Source: Sphingopyxis sp. (GTDB lineage Bacteria > Pseudomonadota > Alphaproteobacteria > Sphingomonadales > Sphingomonadaceae). From it: a stretch of DNA of 14,745 nucleotides. Location: contig JAHCKJ010000027.1 in NCBI GenBank assembly GCA_026125835.1, forward strand, positions 1 to 14,745. The letters run 5' to 3'. The stretch's first letter is position 1. Each line of letters begins with the position of its first letter. The position numbers and the translations under genes are program-made. The notes under the pieces were generated by a model. That model was given only the letters and a program-made list of their open reading frames with translations, was not told the DNA's origin and made no database searches. This document shows positions 1 through 7,308 of this stretch, one piece after another.

Positions 1-118
1 CGGCGGGCAGCTTGACGACGCTTTCGGCCTGCGCAGGGGCCGCGCACTGCGCGACGATCGACCCCGCGACCAGCGCCGTCAGGATGCGCGGGAAACGAGC
101 GGCGCGCGCCTGCGTCAC
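1..118 (-). CDS. exported protein, N-terminal part only (runs off the window)
   Basis: Only the first 39 residues are in the window. They form a clear Sec-type signal peptide: a basic n-region (TQARAARFPR), a hydrophobic stretch (ILTALVAGSIVA) and a likely cleavage after AQA, leaving a mature start AESVVKLPA. The GTG start at 118 overlaps the TGA stop of the preceding 35-residue gene in a GTGA arrangement, which favours this start and implies translational coupling. The function cannot be read from this fragment. The mature start loosely resembles periplasmic MsrA-type peptide-methionine sulfoxide reductases of sphingomonads, but that is from memory and no catalytic motif is visible. Confidence 0.6.
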   Translation of the reverse strand, partial: MTQARAARFPRILTALVAGSIVAQCAAPAQAESVVKLPA

Positions 119-222
119 GCGGGGATCGGCAGCGCGGGCTGGTTCAGCACGATATAGGTGGCGCCAATCGCGAAACCGGCGAGCATCGACAGAAACCAGT
201 CGGAGCGGAAAAGGTTGAGCAT
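115..222 (-). CDS. 35-residue single-pass membrane peptide, unknown function
   Basis: The short ORF begins ATG at 222 after a good ribosome binding site (AGAGG about 8 bases upstream) and ends TGA at 115. It encodes MLNLFRSDWF, then a hydrophobic helix of about 18 residues (FLSMLAGFAIGATYIVL), then a proline-rich tail NQPALPIPA. The stop codon overlaps the GTG start of the exported protein downstream, so the two are probably co-translated. I do not recognise a family. The size, helix, ribosome site and coupled stop support a real gene. It could be an accessory membrane peptide of the downstream protein, or a translated leader that couples ribosomes onto it. Confidence 0.6.
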   Translation of the reverse strand: MLNLFRSDWFLSMLAGFAIGATYIVLNQPALPIPA

Positions 223-308
223 GGGGAGCCTCTTTTTTCATCTATCATGGTTCGCGGCCAAAACCGCTTTGGTTACACCGACGGTATCGCGCCCCGACCA
301 ACCGTGCA

Positions 309-322
309 GTGATGTGCATCAC
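309..322. promoter_or_regulatory. CRP/FNR-type inverted repeat (candidate operator)
   Basis: The site reads GTGATGTGCATCAC, that is GTGAT-N4-ATCAC with perfect arms. It fits both the CRP core GTGA-N6-TCAC and, apart from the outermost bases, the FNR pattern TTGAT-N4-ATCAA. It lies 87 bases upstream of the 35-residue gene start on the minus strand, in the 228-base spacer after the aminotransferase gene. The only gene it could control by position is the minus-strand pair at 1-222. No convincing -35/-10 pair was found nearby, so the role is inferred. Confidence 0.4.
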
Positions 323-450
323 CCTAAACAGGATGGCTTACTATGCGGTGAACCGGGCGCTTAACCGCCGTTCAGCTTCAAATAGGCTCCACCGCCGATA
401 TTACAAGACCGGTCGGTACAGAATTCCTGTGCGAGGGACTTGGGGGTGCT

Positions 451-1662
451 TTAGCGCAGCGCGGCGCAGGCCTGCTGGATGCGCACACAGGCTTCCTTCA
501 GCACCGCCTCCGACGTCGCGTAGGAAACGCGGAATGCGGGGGACAGGCCAAAGGCCGCACCATGCACCGCCGCGACCTTGGCGCTGTCGAGGAAATAGTC
601 GATCAGCGCTTCGTCGCCGTCGATCCGCATGCCGTCGGGCGTCGTCTTGCCGATGCAGCCGCTGGCGTCGGGATAGACGTAAAAGGCGCCGTCGGGGGTC
701 GGGCAGTTCAGCCCCGGCGCGTCATTCAGCATCGCGACGACCATATCGCGGCGCTTCTTGAACGCCGCATTGCGGTCGTCGAGGAACTGCTGCGGCCCGC
801 CAAGCGCGGCGGTGGCGGCGGCTTGCGCGATCGAACAGGGGTTCGACGTCGACTGCGACTGCAATTTGCCCATCGCCTTGATCAGCCAGGCCGGACCGCC
901 CGCGTATCCGATGCGCCAGCCGGTCATCGCATAGGCTTTTGAACAACCGTTCACCGTCAGGATGCGGTCGATCAGGTCGGGGCAGCGCTGGGCAAAGGTC
1001 GAAAATTCGAAATCGGCGTACCAGACATGCTCGTACATATCGTCGGTCATCACCATCACATGGGGATGGCGGCGGATGACTTCGCCGAGCGCGTCGAGTT
1101 CCCCGCCCGAATAGGCAGCGCCCGACGGGTTCGACGGCGAGTTGAGCATCACCCAGCGCGTTTTCGGCGTGATCGCCGCGTCAAGCTGGTCGGGGGTGAT
1201 CTTGTAATTCTGCGCCGCGCTGCCCTCGATGATCACCGGCGTGCCGCCCGCAAACGCCACGATGTCGGGATAGCTCACCCAATAGGGCGCCGGAATGATG
1301 ACCTCGTCGCCCTTGTCGACGGTCGCCACGAGCGCATTGAACAAGGTGTGCTTGCCGCCGACATTGACCGAAATCTGGTCGAGCCCGAAATCCAGCCCGT
1401 TGTCGCGGCGGAACTTGCCGCGGATCGCTTCCTTCAGCGCGACGGTGCCATCAACCAGCGTATATTTGGTCTGCCCGCTGCGGATCGCCTCGATCGCCGC
1501 TTCCTTGACGAAATCGGGGGTGTCGAAATCAGGCTCGCCCGCGCTGAGGCCGATCACATCGACACCGGCGGCTTTCAGCGCCGATACGCGCGCGGTCATT
1601 GCAAGCGTGGCCGACGGCTGGATACGGTTGAGGGCAGCAGAGACATGGGGCTTCAGCGACAT
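451..1662 (-). CDS. aspC: aspartate aminotransferase family protein (PLP, class I/II)
   Basis: This 403-residue fold-type I aminotransferase is full length for its family. It interconverts aspartate plus 2-oxoglutarate with oxaloacetate plus glutamate in the cytoplasm; relatives can also accept prephenate. Visible motifs are SAGEPDFDTP near 40-49, NSPSNPSGA near 174-182 (substrate and cofactor contacts), TDDMY at 206-210 (Asp207 to the pyridine nitrogen, Tyr210), the Schiff-base lysine 242 in CSKAYAMTGWRIGY, and the carboxylate-binding Arg378 in FRVSY. The frame stays open 28 codons further upstream, but MSLKPHVSAALNRIQPS is the usual start and has GAAGGAAAG about 8 bases upstream. It is separated from pabB by 115 bases, so it probably has its own promoter. 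Confidence 0.93.
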   Translation of the reverse strand: MSLKPHVSAALNRIQPSATLAMTARVSALKAAGVDVIGLSAGEPDFDTPDFVKEAAIEAIRSGQTKYTLVDGTVALKEAIRGKFRRDNGLDFGLDQISVNVGGKHTLFNALVATVDKGDEVIIPAPYWVSYPDIVAFAGGTPVIIEGSAAQNYKITPDQLDAAITPKTRWVMLNSPSNPSGAAYSGGELDALGEVIRRHPHVMVMTDDMYEHVWYADFEFSTFAQRCPDLIDRILTVNGCSKAYAMTGWRIGYAGGPAWLIKAMGKLQSQSTSNPCSIAQAAATAALGGPQQFLDDRNAAFKKRRDMVVAMLNDAPGLNCPTPDGAFYVYPDASGCIGKTTPDGMRIDGDEALIDYFLDSAKVAAVHGAAFGLSPAFRVSYATSEAVLKEACVRIQQACAALR

Positions 1663-1777
1663 GGGGGGCTTTCCTTCGGGCGCAAATGGACAGGAAATTG
1701 CGCCGCCGCGCCTAGTGCCTTCACCTGTGTTTCGCAAGCGCAGCATCGGATAATTTACCTATGCAGTGCCAAAGCGA

Positions 1778-3604
1778 TCAGGTGTCGGTCGCCTCGACCA
1801 GCCGCGCCGGGACCAGCCCGCGCAACGAATTGCCGATAAAGAAACCGTCCGCCAGATCGGCCAGCCGCAGATGCGATTCGACCGCGCGCCCCTTGTCGAT
1901 CAACTCGGCGCGGAGCACCCCGGGCAGCAGCCCGAGCGACAATGGCGGGGTCAGCAACTGGCCGTCGCGTTCGACGAAGATGTTGCTCCAGCTGCCTTCG
2001 GTCACGAACCCCGGCGCATCGACGAACACGACCTCGGCCGCACCGCTGTCGCGGCGCGCATCGTCATAGGCGGCGCGCAGGCTGGTCTTGTGCGACAGCC
2101 GGAAATCATCGGCCGCCATCGGAGCAGGGCACACCGCCACCGGCACCGGCAGTTCGTCCAGCCGCGGCAGCGGCGACACCTCAACCGCCAGCGCCCCCGA
2201 TGGCGCGAGCCGCATCCGCACCCGCGCGGCATGGCGCAGGCGAAAGGTCGCCGATTGCAGGCTATTGCGCGCACCATGGCGGTCAAAAGCGAACCCCAGC
2301 GCTGCCGCGCTCGCCTTCATCCGCGCCAGATGCCCTTCCAGCCGCTGCACCCCTTCGACCGGGTCGAAAAACATGGTCTCGACCAGGTCGAAACGTGCCC
2401 CCGCTGCCTCCACGAACTCCCCCTTTGCCAGACACTCGCGCCATTCCTCGGTCGGCCCGCTGTCGGCGACGATTCCCGAACCCAGGCCCAGCGTGGCGCG
2501 ATTCGCTCCATCGCGCAAGGCACTGGAATCGGGAAAGATCAGCGTCCGGATCGCGACATTGAACGCCGCGTCGCCGCCGGGCTCGATAAATCCGATCGAT
2601 CCCGTGTACAGTCCACGTGTGTCGGCTTCGAGTTCGTCGATGATTTCCATCGCCCGGACCTTGGGCGCGCCGGTGATCGAACCGCAGGGAAAGGCCGCCC
2701 GAAGAATGTCGACGGCACCGCTGCCGGCGGGCAGGGACGCGGTGACGTCCGAAACAAGCTGGTGGATGGTCGGATAGGTTTCAACGCGAAACAGGTCGGG
2801 AACCGCGACCGAGCCGGGGACCGCGACGCGCGACAGGTCGTTGCGGATCAGATCGACGATCATCAGATTTTCGGCGCGCTGCTTGGGATCGTCAGCCAGC
2901 GCTTGTGCTGCCGCCGCGTCAGCCATGGCATCGCCCTGCCGCGCCGCCGTGCCCTTCATCGGCCGCGCCGTCACCGCGCCCCCGCGCAGGGCAAAGAAAA
3001 GTTCTGGCGACAGCGAAGCGATCGCGCGGTCGCCGGTCCAGATAAAGCCGCCATATCCGGCGCGCGCGGTCTCGCGCAGCCGCGCATAGACCGCCAGCGG
3101 GTTGCCCAGCACCGCCACATCGGCACGAAAGGTCAGGTTCGCCTGATAAATATCGCCCGCCGCGATATAGGCGAGCACCGCCTCCACCGCCGCCAGATAG
3201 TCGGCGCGCGCGATCCGCGGCTTGATGCCGCCAACCCAGGCGCCATCGGGGTCGGGCAGCAGTGCCGCAACCCGATCGGCATCGATCCGCTCGACCCGGT
3301 CGAACAGGCCGAACCAGGCGAGCGGCTCCCTGTCCGCGACCGCCGTCGTTCCGCCGCGCCACGCGGGCGCCAAACCCTGCCCCGCCCCATAGGCCAGATA
3401 GCCGGCGGCATGCAGCCCGCGCCCGGCGGCCGCCTGCAGCGCCGAAAGCAGGTCGGGGATGTCCGCCGGTGTCGCCGCGACCAGTGTTTCGACCGGATCG
3501 ACGAACAACCGCGCCGCCGCTGCCCCCCGAATACGGGCATCGTCGAGCAGCACGAACGGCGGCGCGCCCGCATCAATGCGCGGCAAAGTCGCGTCAGCAG
3601 CCAT
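1778..3604 (-). CDS. pabB: bifunctional aminodeoxychorismate synthase component I / 4-amino-4-deoxychorismate lyase (PabB-PabC fusion)
   Basis: This 608-residue fusion makes p-aminobenzoate for folate. Residues about 120-395 are the chorismate-binding PabB domain: PMKGTA at 215-220 (Lys217, the PabB-type lysine), ENLMIVDLIRNDLSRV from 245, YPTIHQLVSDV from 277 and GSITGAPK at 308-315. Residues about 405-600 are a class IV PLP aminotransferase-fold lyase: LSHKTS with the likely PLP lysine 506 and TEGSWSNIFV at 535-544. A separate PabA glutaminase would be needed to supply ammonia and is not in the window. The ATG at 3604 has no conventional ribosome site; the only purine run is GGGGGA, inside a hairpin. 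The gene follows the secreted-protein gene by 30 bases and is probably co-transcribed with it. Confidence 0.93.
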   Translation of the reverse strand: MAADATLPRIDAGAPPFVLLDDARIRGAAAARLFVDPVETLVAATPADIPDLLSALQAAAGRGLHAAGYLAYGAGQGLAPAWRGGTTAVADREPLAWFGLFDRVERIDADRVAALLPDPDGAWVGGIKPRIARADYLAAVEAVLAYIAAGDIYQANLTFRADVAVLGNPLAVYARLRETARAGYGGFIWTGDRAIASLSPELFFALRGGAVTARPMKGTAARQGDAMADAAAAQALADDPKQRAENLMIVDLIRNDLSRVAVPGSVAVPDLFRVETYPTIHQLVSDVTASLPAGSGAVDILRAAFPCGSITGAPKVRAMEIIDELEADTRGLYTGSIGFIEPGGDAAFNVAIRTLIFPDSSALRDGANRATLGLGSGIVADSGPTEEWRECLAKGEFVEAAGARFDLVETMFFDPVEGVQRLEGHLARMKASAAALGFAFDRHGARNSLQSATFRLRHAARVRMRLAPSGALAVEVSPLPRLDELPVPVAVCPAPMAADDFRLSHKTSLRAAYDDARRDSGAAEVVFVDAPGFVTEGSWSNIFVERDGQLLTPPLSLGLLPGVLRAELIDKGRAVESHLRLADLADGFFIGNSLRGLVPARLVEATDT

Positions 3605-3634
3605 CGCCCGGGCGTCCCCCGCGCCGTGCGGGGG
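3605..3634. promoter_or_regulatory. paired inverted repeats abutting the pabB start
   Basis: The 30 bases between two minus-strand genes hold a perfect 7-bp stem (CCCCCGC 3616-3622 with GCGGGGG 3628-3634, loop of 5) and a perfect 10-bp palindrome CGCCCGGGCG (3605-3614) directly against the pabB ATG. Read as minus-strand RNA, the only Shine-Dalgarno-like run (GGGGGA) lies in the second arm of the stem. There is no U-run on either strand, so an ordinary intrinsic terminator is unlikely. Weak transcript attenuation or a sequestered ribosome site are both possible. Confidence 0.35.
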
Positions 3635-4168
3635 TTAACGGTCGCGCTTCATGCGGATGGTCCGTCCGCCGTCGATCGAGGCGAAATAACTGCCCATCGA
3701 TGCCGCCTTGATCTTGACCTTCTGTCCCGGCTTGGGGTCGCGCACCAGGCGTGTGGTGTCGATCTGGACCCAGACCGCGCCATCCTCCATCACCAGCGTG
3801 TATTTGCCCGACCTGTCGACGCTGGCCGACCGCAACACGGTCTCGATTTCCTTCACCTCGTCCTCGTCGCCGCCAAAAATGCCGCCCAGCTTCGGAAAGG
3901 AAAAGCCGAACAGGCCGCGCCGTGCCTCGCGCGCCGTCGCGCGGTCGGTAAAGGTGATCTCGCGCGCCGTATCGGCCGCCGACAATTCGCCGACCTCGCG
4001 GTCGAAACAGGCCAGCCTTGCCGCAGAATCGGCAATATCGCGGCACGCATATAGCTCCTGAATCTGCACCGGCCGCGGCGGCGTCTTGTCCTTCGCGGCC
4101 GCAGGCAGCGCGGCGGCGCACACGATCAAGGCCAGCGGAACGGTGACGCGCAAAGACAGCTGCAACAT
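3635..4168 (-). CDS. secreted protein of unknown function
   Basis: The 177-residue protein has a signal peptide: LRVTVPLALIVCAAALPAAA, with cleavage likely near residue 25. The mature part starts with a segment ELYACRDIADSAARLACFD, where Cys42 and Cys54 could form a disulfide. Then comes a basic and glycine-rich linker with FGFSFPKLGGIFGG near 87-100, and a C-terminal part (about 105-177) predicted by eye to be beta-rich: TVLRSASVD, YTLVMEDGAVWVQID, KVKIKAASMGSYFASID, TIRMKR. CRxxxDxxxRLxCxD segments occur in several unrelated periplasmic proteins and do not define a function. It is divergent from fadD and lies 30 bases upstream of pabB. The ribosome site is weak (GGGGG about 8 bases before ATG). 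Confidence 0.75.
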   Translation of the reverse strand: MLQLSLRVTVPLALIVCAAALPAAAKDKTPPRPVQIQELYACRDIADSAARLACFDREVGELSAADTAREITFTDRATAREARRGLFGFSFPKLGGIFGGDEDEVKEIETVLRSASVDRSGKYTLVMEDGAVWVQIDTTRLVRDPKPGQKVKIKAASMGSYFASIDGGRTIRMKRDR

Positions 4169-4253
4169 GGCAAAACCCCCAGAGGATACGGATGGCTCTG
4201 CCTAGCGGCGACGGGGACGACCCGCAAGCCGCGGCGGTTGCGGTGGCGCGCTG

Positions 4254-4269
4254 CTGACCCTAGGGTCAG
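4254..4269. promoter_or_regulatory. perfect 16-bp palindrome, candidate operator upstream of fadD
   Basis: CTGACCCTAGGGTCAG is its own reverse complement over all 16 bases. It lies 37 bases before the fadD start codon and 85 bases before the divergent secreted-protein gene, in a 138-base spacer. Size and symmetry suit a dimeric repressor such as a TetR-family regulator of fatty-acid degradation, but no regulator gene is in the window and the assignment is inference. Confidence 0.45.
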
Positions 4270-4306
4270 TCGGAAGCCGAACGCAACGAGAGGATTTAAC
4301 GCCGCG

Positions 4307-5980
4307 ATGGACAGCGAATTTTCCTGGTCGACCGATTACCGCCATCCGACGGACTGGGATCAATCCTTCGCGCCGCTGTCGCTCCCCGATATGTTGGCGG
4401 CCAGCGTCGCGCGGCGCGGCGATGCGCCGATGCTCGACTTCATGGGCCGCCGCTTCAGCTATGCCCGGGTCGCGCGCGGCGCGGCGCGGGTGGCGCGCGG
4501 GTTGCAACAGCTCGGCCTTGGCAAAGGCAGCCGCGTCGGCTTGTTCCTGCCCAACGTCCCGCATTATGTCGCGGCCTATTATGGCGCGCTGGCGATCGGC
4601 GCGACCGTGGTCAATTTCTCGCCGCTCTACACCGCGCGCGAACTGGAGGATCAAGTCGAGGATTCGGGTACCGACACGCTGTTCACGATCAGCGCCGCCG
4701 CCCTGCTGCCGACCGCGCTCCAGGTGCTTGACGGGTCCAGCCTCAAACGCCTTGTCGTCGGCTCGGTCGCGGGCGGACTCGCGTGTCACAAGGCGCTCCT
4801 CTACCGCCTGTTCAAGCGCGCCGACATCGCCCCCATCCCGTCCGATCCGCGCGTCATCCGCTTCTCCGCGCTGATCGCCAACGACGGGCGCCCCGATCCG
4901 GTCGCGATCGACGCCGAAACCGATACCGCGTTGATCCAATATACCGGCGGCACCACCGGGACGCCCAAGGGCGCGAAGCTGACCCACCAGAATCTGACCG
5001 CCAACGCGCGGCAGGTGAACGCGATCGACCCCGACCATGATGCCGACGACCGCATCCTCGGCGTGCTTCCCTTCTTTCACGTCTTCGCCAACACCTGCGT
5101 GCTCAACCGCACCGTCCTCAACGGCGGCACGATCACGATGCTGCCGCGCTTCGACGCCAAACAGGCGCTTGCCGCGATCGGCCGGACGCGGACGACCGCG
5201 CTCCCCGGCGTGCCGACGATGTACCAGGCGCTGCTCGACCATCCCGACCTCGCAAAAACCAACTTCTCTTCGCTGCGCGTGTGCATTTCGGGCGGCGCGC
5301 CGATGCCCGCCGAGCTGCGCGAAAAATTCACCGCCGCGACCGGCGCCTCGCTGGTCGAGGGCTATGGCCTCACCGAAAGCTCGGGCGTCGTCGCGACCAA
5401 CCCCTATGACGGCCCGGTCCGCCCCGGCACGATCGGCCAGCCGGTGCCCGCGACGCACATCCGCCTGCTCGACAAGGAAGACCCGACAAAGGATGCCCCC
5501 GCGGGCGAGCCCGGCGAACTGGCGGTCAAGGGGCCGCAAATCATGCAGGGTTACTGGAACCGCCCCGACGCCGATCTCGACAGCTTCACCGCCGACGGTT
5601 GGCTGCGCACCGGCGACGTCGCGGTGGTCGAGGAGGGCGGCTATATCCGCATCGTCGACCGGCTGAAGGACATGATCGCGGTCGGCGGGTTCAAAGTCTA
5701 TCCCAGCGTCATCGAGGCGCATCTCTACGAGCATCCCGCGGTCAAGGAAGCGATCGTGCTCGGCGTCCCCGACGCTTATCGCGGCGAGGCGCCCAAGGCG
5801 TTCGTGACGCTGGAGGAAGGATTTGACGTTTCGGGCGAGGCGCTGGCCGCGTGGCTCAATCCCCGGCTCGGCAAGCACGAGCGCGTAAAGGCGGTCGAAG
5901 TCAGGCTGAACCTGCCCAAGACAATGATCGGCAAGCTCGACCGCAAGGCGTTGCGGACAGAGGAGAATGAACAAGGCTGA
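4307..5980 (+). CDS. fadD: long-chain fatty acid--CoA ligase
   Basis: This 557-residue ANL-superfamily adenylating enzyme activates fatty acids with ATP and CoA for beta-oxidation, probably at the inner face of the membrane. Motifs in order: P-loop YTGGTTGTPKG at 212-222, FFHVF near 256-260, EGYGLTESSG at 351-360, GWLRTGDV at 431-438, the hinge region DRLKDMIAVGGFKVYP from 451, and the catalytic lysine 543 in LPKTMIGKLDRK. Length and the adjacent MQGYWNRP fit FadD, although the exact chain-length preference cannot be read. The frame stays open to an ATG at 4238, but ATG 4307 has GAGAGGA upstream (spacing about 12) and the usual N-terminus. The gene is convergent with the anti-sigma gene, with only 45 bases between them. 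Confidence 0.9.
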   Translation: MDSEFSWSTDYRHPTDWDQSFAPLSLPDMLAASVARRGDAPMLDFMGRRFSYARVARGAARVARGLQQLGLGKGSRVGLFLPNVPHYVAAYYGALAIGATVVNFSPLYTARELEDQVEDSGTDTLFTISAAALLPTALQVLDGSSLKRLVVGSVAGGLACHKALLYRLFKRADIAPIPSDPRVIRFSALIANDGRPDPVAIDAETDTALIQYTGGTTGTPKGAKLTHQNLTANARQVNAIDPDHDADDRILGVLPFFHVFANTCVLNRTVLNGGTITMLPRFDAKQALAAIGRTRTTALPGVPTMYQALLDHPDLAKTNFSSLRVCISGGAPMPAELREKFTAATGASLVEGYGLTESSGVVATNPYDGPVRPGTIGQPVPATHIRLLDKEDPTKDAPAGEPGELAVKGPQIMQGYWNRPDADLDSFTADGWLRTGDVAVVEEGGYIRIVDRLKDMIAVGGFKVYPSVIEAHLYEHPAVKEAIVLGVPDAYRGEAPKAFVTLEEGFDVSGEALAAWLNPRLGKHERVKAVEVRLNLPKTMIGKLDRKALRTEENEQG

Positions 5981-6025
5981 AGGCGCGGCACTGCCCGGCC
6001 GCCTGTCACCGAATGTCCTGTGCGG

Positions 6026-6745
6026 TCATGACGATGTGCGCGCCAGCACCTCCGCGCGCGCATCGACAGCCGCCGGTCCGCCGTCGCCGACCAGCGCAAA
6101 GGACATATCGCCGCGCCGCCAATAGGCCACCGAATGGGCGCCGTCGCGAATGGCGTCGGGTTCCTCGGGGGCGCCGTTGTGGCCGCGCTTGGTGAACAGC
6201 GAAAACTGGTCGCCCTCCTTGGTCTGCAGCGCCATCACGATGGCCGGTCCGCGGTGGGTGGGAAACAACTGGACGTCGGTCACTTTCCAGTCGGTCGGCA
6301 GCGGCGGCAACGCGATACGGGTGGCACGCCGAATTTCCGCGGCATCGAACGACGGTGCTTCCAGTTGCGACGCCATATCCGCCCGCATCGCGGCGACGCG
6401 GTGCGAAGCCAGGGCATCGTCGATATAGGCCGGCGGCCCCTGGACGATGGCAAGGGCAAGCGCGGCCAGCCCGGCGAGTGCGAACCCCGCCACCGGTACT
6501 CGCTGCCGCCGCCAAAATCCCGTTGCCGCCGTTTCACCCGCCGCATCGCGAACCGCACCGCGATCCGCGCGTTCGGCACCGCGCGACAGAAGCTGCAACG
6601 CGCTTCGCCGACCCAGATCGCCCATCACCTGCGCTGCCTTGTCGGGGTGCAGGCCCAGATAATCCTCGACCGCAAAGCGCCCCTCGGCGTCAAGCTGACC
6701 GTCGATATAGGCCTCGATCTCCTGCTCAGTCGCTATGCTTGCCAT
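6026..6745 (-). CDS. membrane-anchored anti-sigma factor
   Basis: This 239-residue protein has a cytoplasmic anti-sigma domain (EIEAYIDGQLDAEGRFAVEDYL, residues 9-30), one transmembrane helix at about 83-101 (VPVAGFALAGLAALALAIV), and a periplasmic domain ending in HSVAYWRRGDMSFALVGD, typical of alphaproteobacterial ECF anti-sigma partners. It should hold the upstream sigma factor at the membrane until an envelope signal releases it. It has no cysteine, so it is not a zinc-binding redox-type (HxxxCxxC) anti-sigma. The ATG at 6745 lies 20 bases inside the sigma gene; the overlap implies translational coupling. An upstream extension of the frame to 6862 lies wholly inside the sigma gene and is a shadow. 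Confidence 0.88.
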   Translation of the reverse strand: MASIATEQEIEAYIDGQLDAEGRFAVEDYLGLHPDKAAQVMGDLGRRSALQLLSRGAERADRGAVRDAAGETAATGFWRRQRVPVAGFALAGLAALALAIVQGPPAYIDDALASHRVAAMRADMASQLEAPSFDAAEIRRATRIALPPLPTDWKVTDVQLFPTHRGPAIVMALQTKEGDQFSLFTKRGHNGAPEEPDAIRDGAHSVAYWRRGDMSFALVGDGGPAAVDARAEVLARTSS

Positions 6746-7268
6746 CTCGCCCTCCCACAATACGCAGCGCCGGTTCCGCCCGGTCTGCCTGCTGTTCGCG
6801 CAACGCCGCCCGCGCCCGCGACAGGCGTGACATGACCGTTCCCACCGGAATGCCCAGCACATCGGCGCATTGCTGATAACTCATCCCCTCGACCGCCGTC
6901 AGGTGTAGCACCGCGCGATGATGGTCGGGCAACGCCGCAAAGCGGCGGGCGATCTCCGCAAGCCGCACGCGCAATTCCTGTGCGGCGTCCAAATGCGCGG
7001 CCTGCTCGTCGGCAAAGCGGTCGTTGCGCCGCGCTTCGGCGGCCTCGCGGCGGGTTCCGGACACAAACACATTATGCACGATGGCCAGCAACCACCGCCG
7101 TCGGTCGCCCCCGGGGCGAAAGGTCGCCTGACGTTCGATCGCACGGACGAGCGCGTCCTGCACCACGTCCTCGGCGTCATCGCGGTCGCGGGTGAGCGAA
7201 CGCGCATAGCGCCGCATCGCAGCGACATCGTCGGCAAAGCCGCCGGTCTTGCTCCAGCGGATCTTCAC
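6726..7268 (-). CDS. ECF RNA polymerase sigma factor (sigma-70 family)
   Basis: This is about 180 residues with the two ECF regions. Region 2 is MRRYARSLTRDRDDAEDVVQ starting near residue 17, followed by ALVRAIER. Region 4 is LPDHHRAVLHLTAVEGMSY and IPVGTVMSRLSRARAAL, the helix-turn-helix for the -35 element. It would direct RNA polymerase to a stress regulon and is held in check by the overlapping anti-sigma gene. The start is uncertain: GTG 7268 gives a normal-length N-terminus but has no ribosome site, while GTG 7301, ten bases after the glycosyltransferase stop, is also in frame. Both imply coupling to the upstream gene. It differs from EcfG-type general stress systems, as no PhyR or NepR gene is adjacent. 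Confidence 0.88.
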   Translation of the reverse strand: MKIRWSKTGGFADDVAAMRRYARSLTRDRDDAEDVVQDALVRAIERQATFRPGGDRRRWLLAIVHNVFVSGTRREAAEARRNDRFADEQAAHLDAAQELRVRLAEIARRFAALPDHHRAVLHLTAVEGMSYQQCADVLGIPVGTVMSRLSRARAALREQQADRAEPALRIVGGRDGKHSD

Positions 7269-7308
7269 GGGGAGGCCGGGAAAAACACGGGTGTCATACA
7301 CCGCATTG

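Noticed and set aside
1766..4054. 762-codon plus-strand open frame opposite pabB and the secreted-protein gene
   Set aside because: It lies antisense to two well-supported genes, is rich in Arg, Gln and Pro with no recognisable domain, and crosses their boundary. It is a GC-rich shadow.
4202..5974. 590-codon minus-strand open frame opposite fadD
   Set aside because: No domain, low-complexity Arg/Gly/Asp composition, and full overlap with a clear acyl-CoA ligase.
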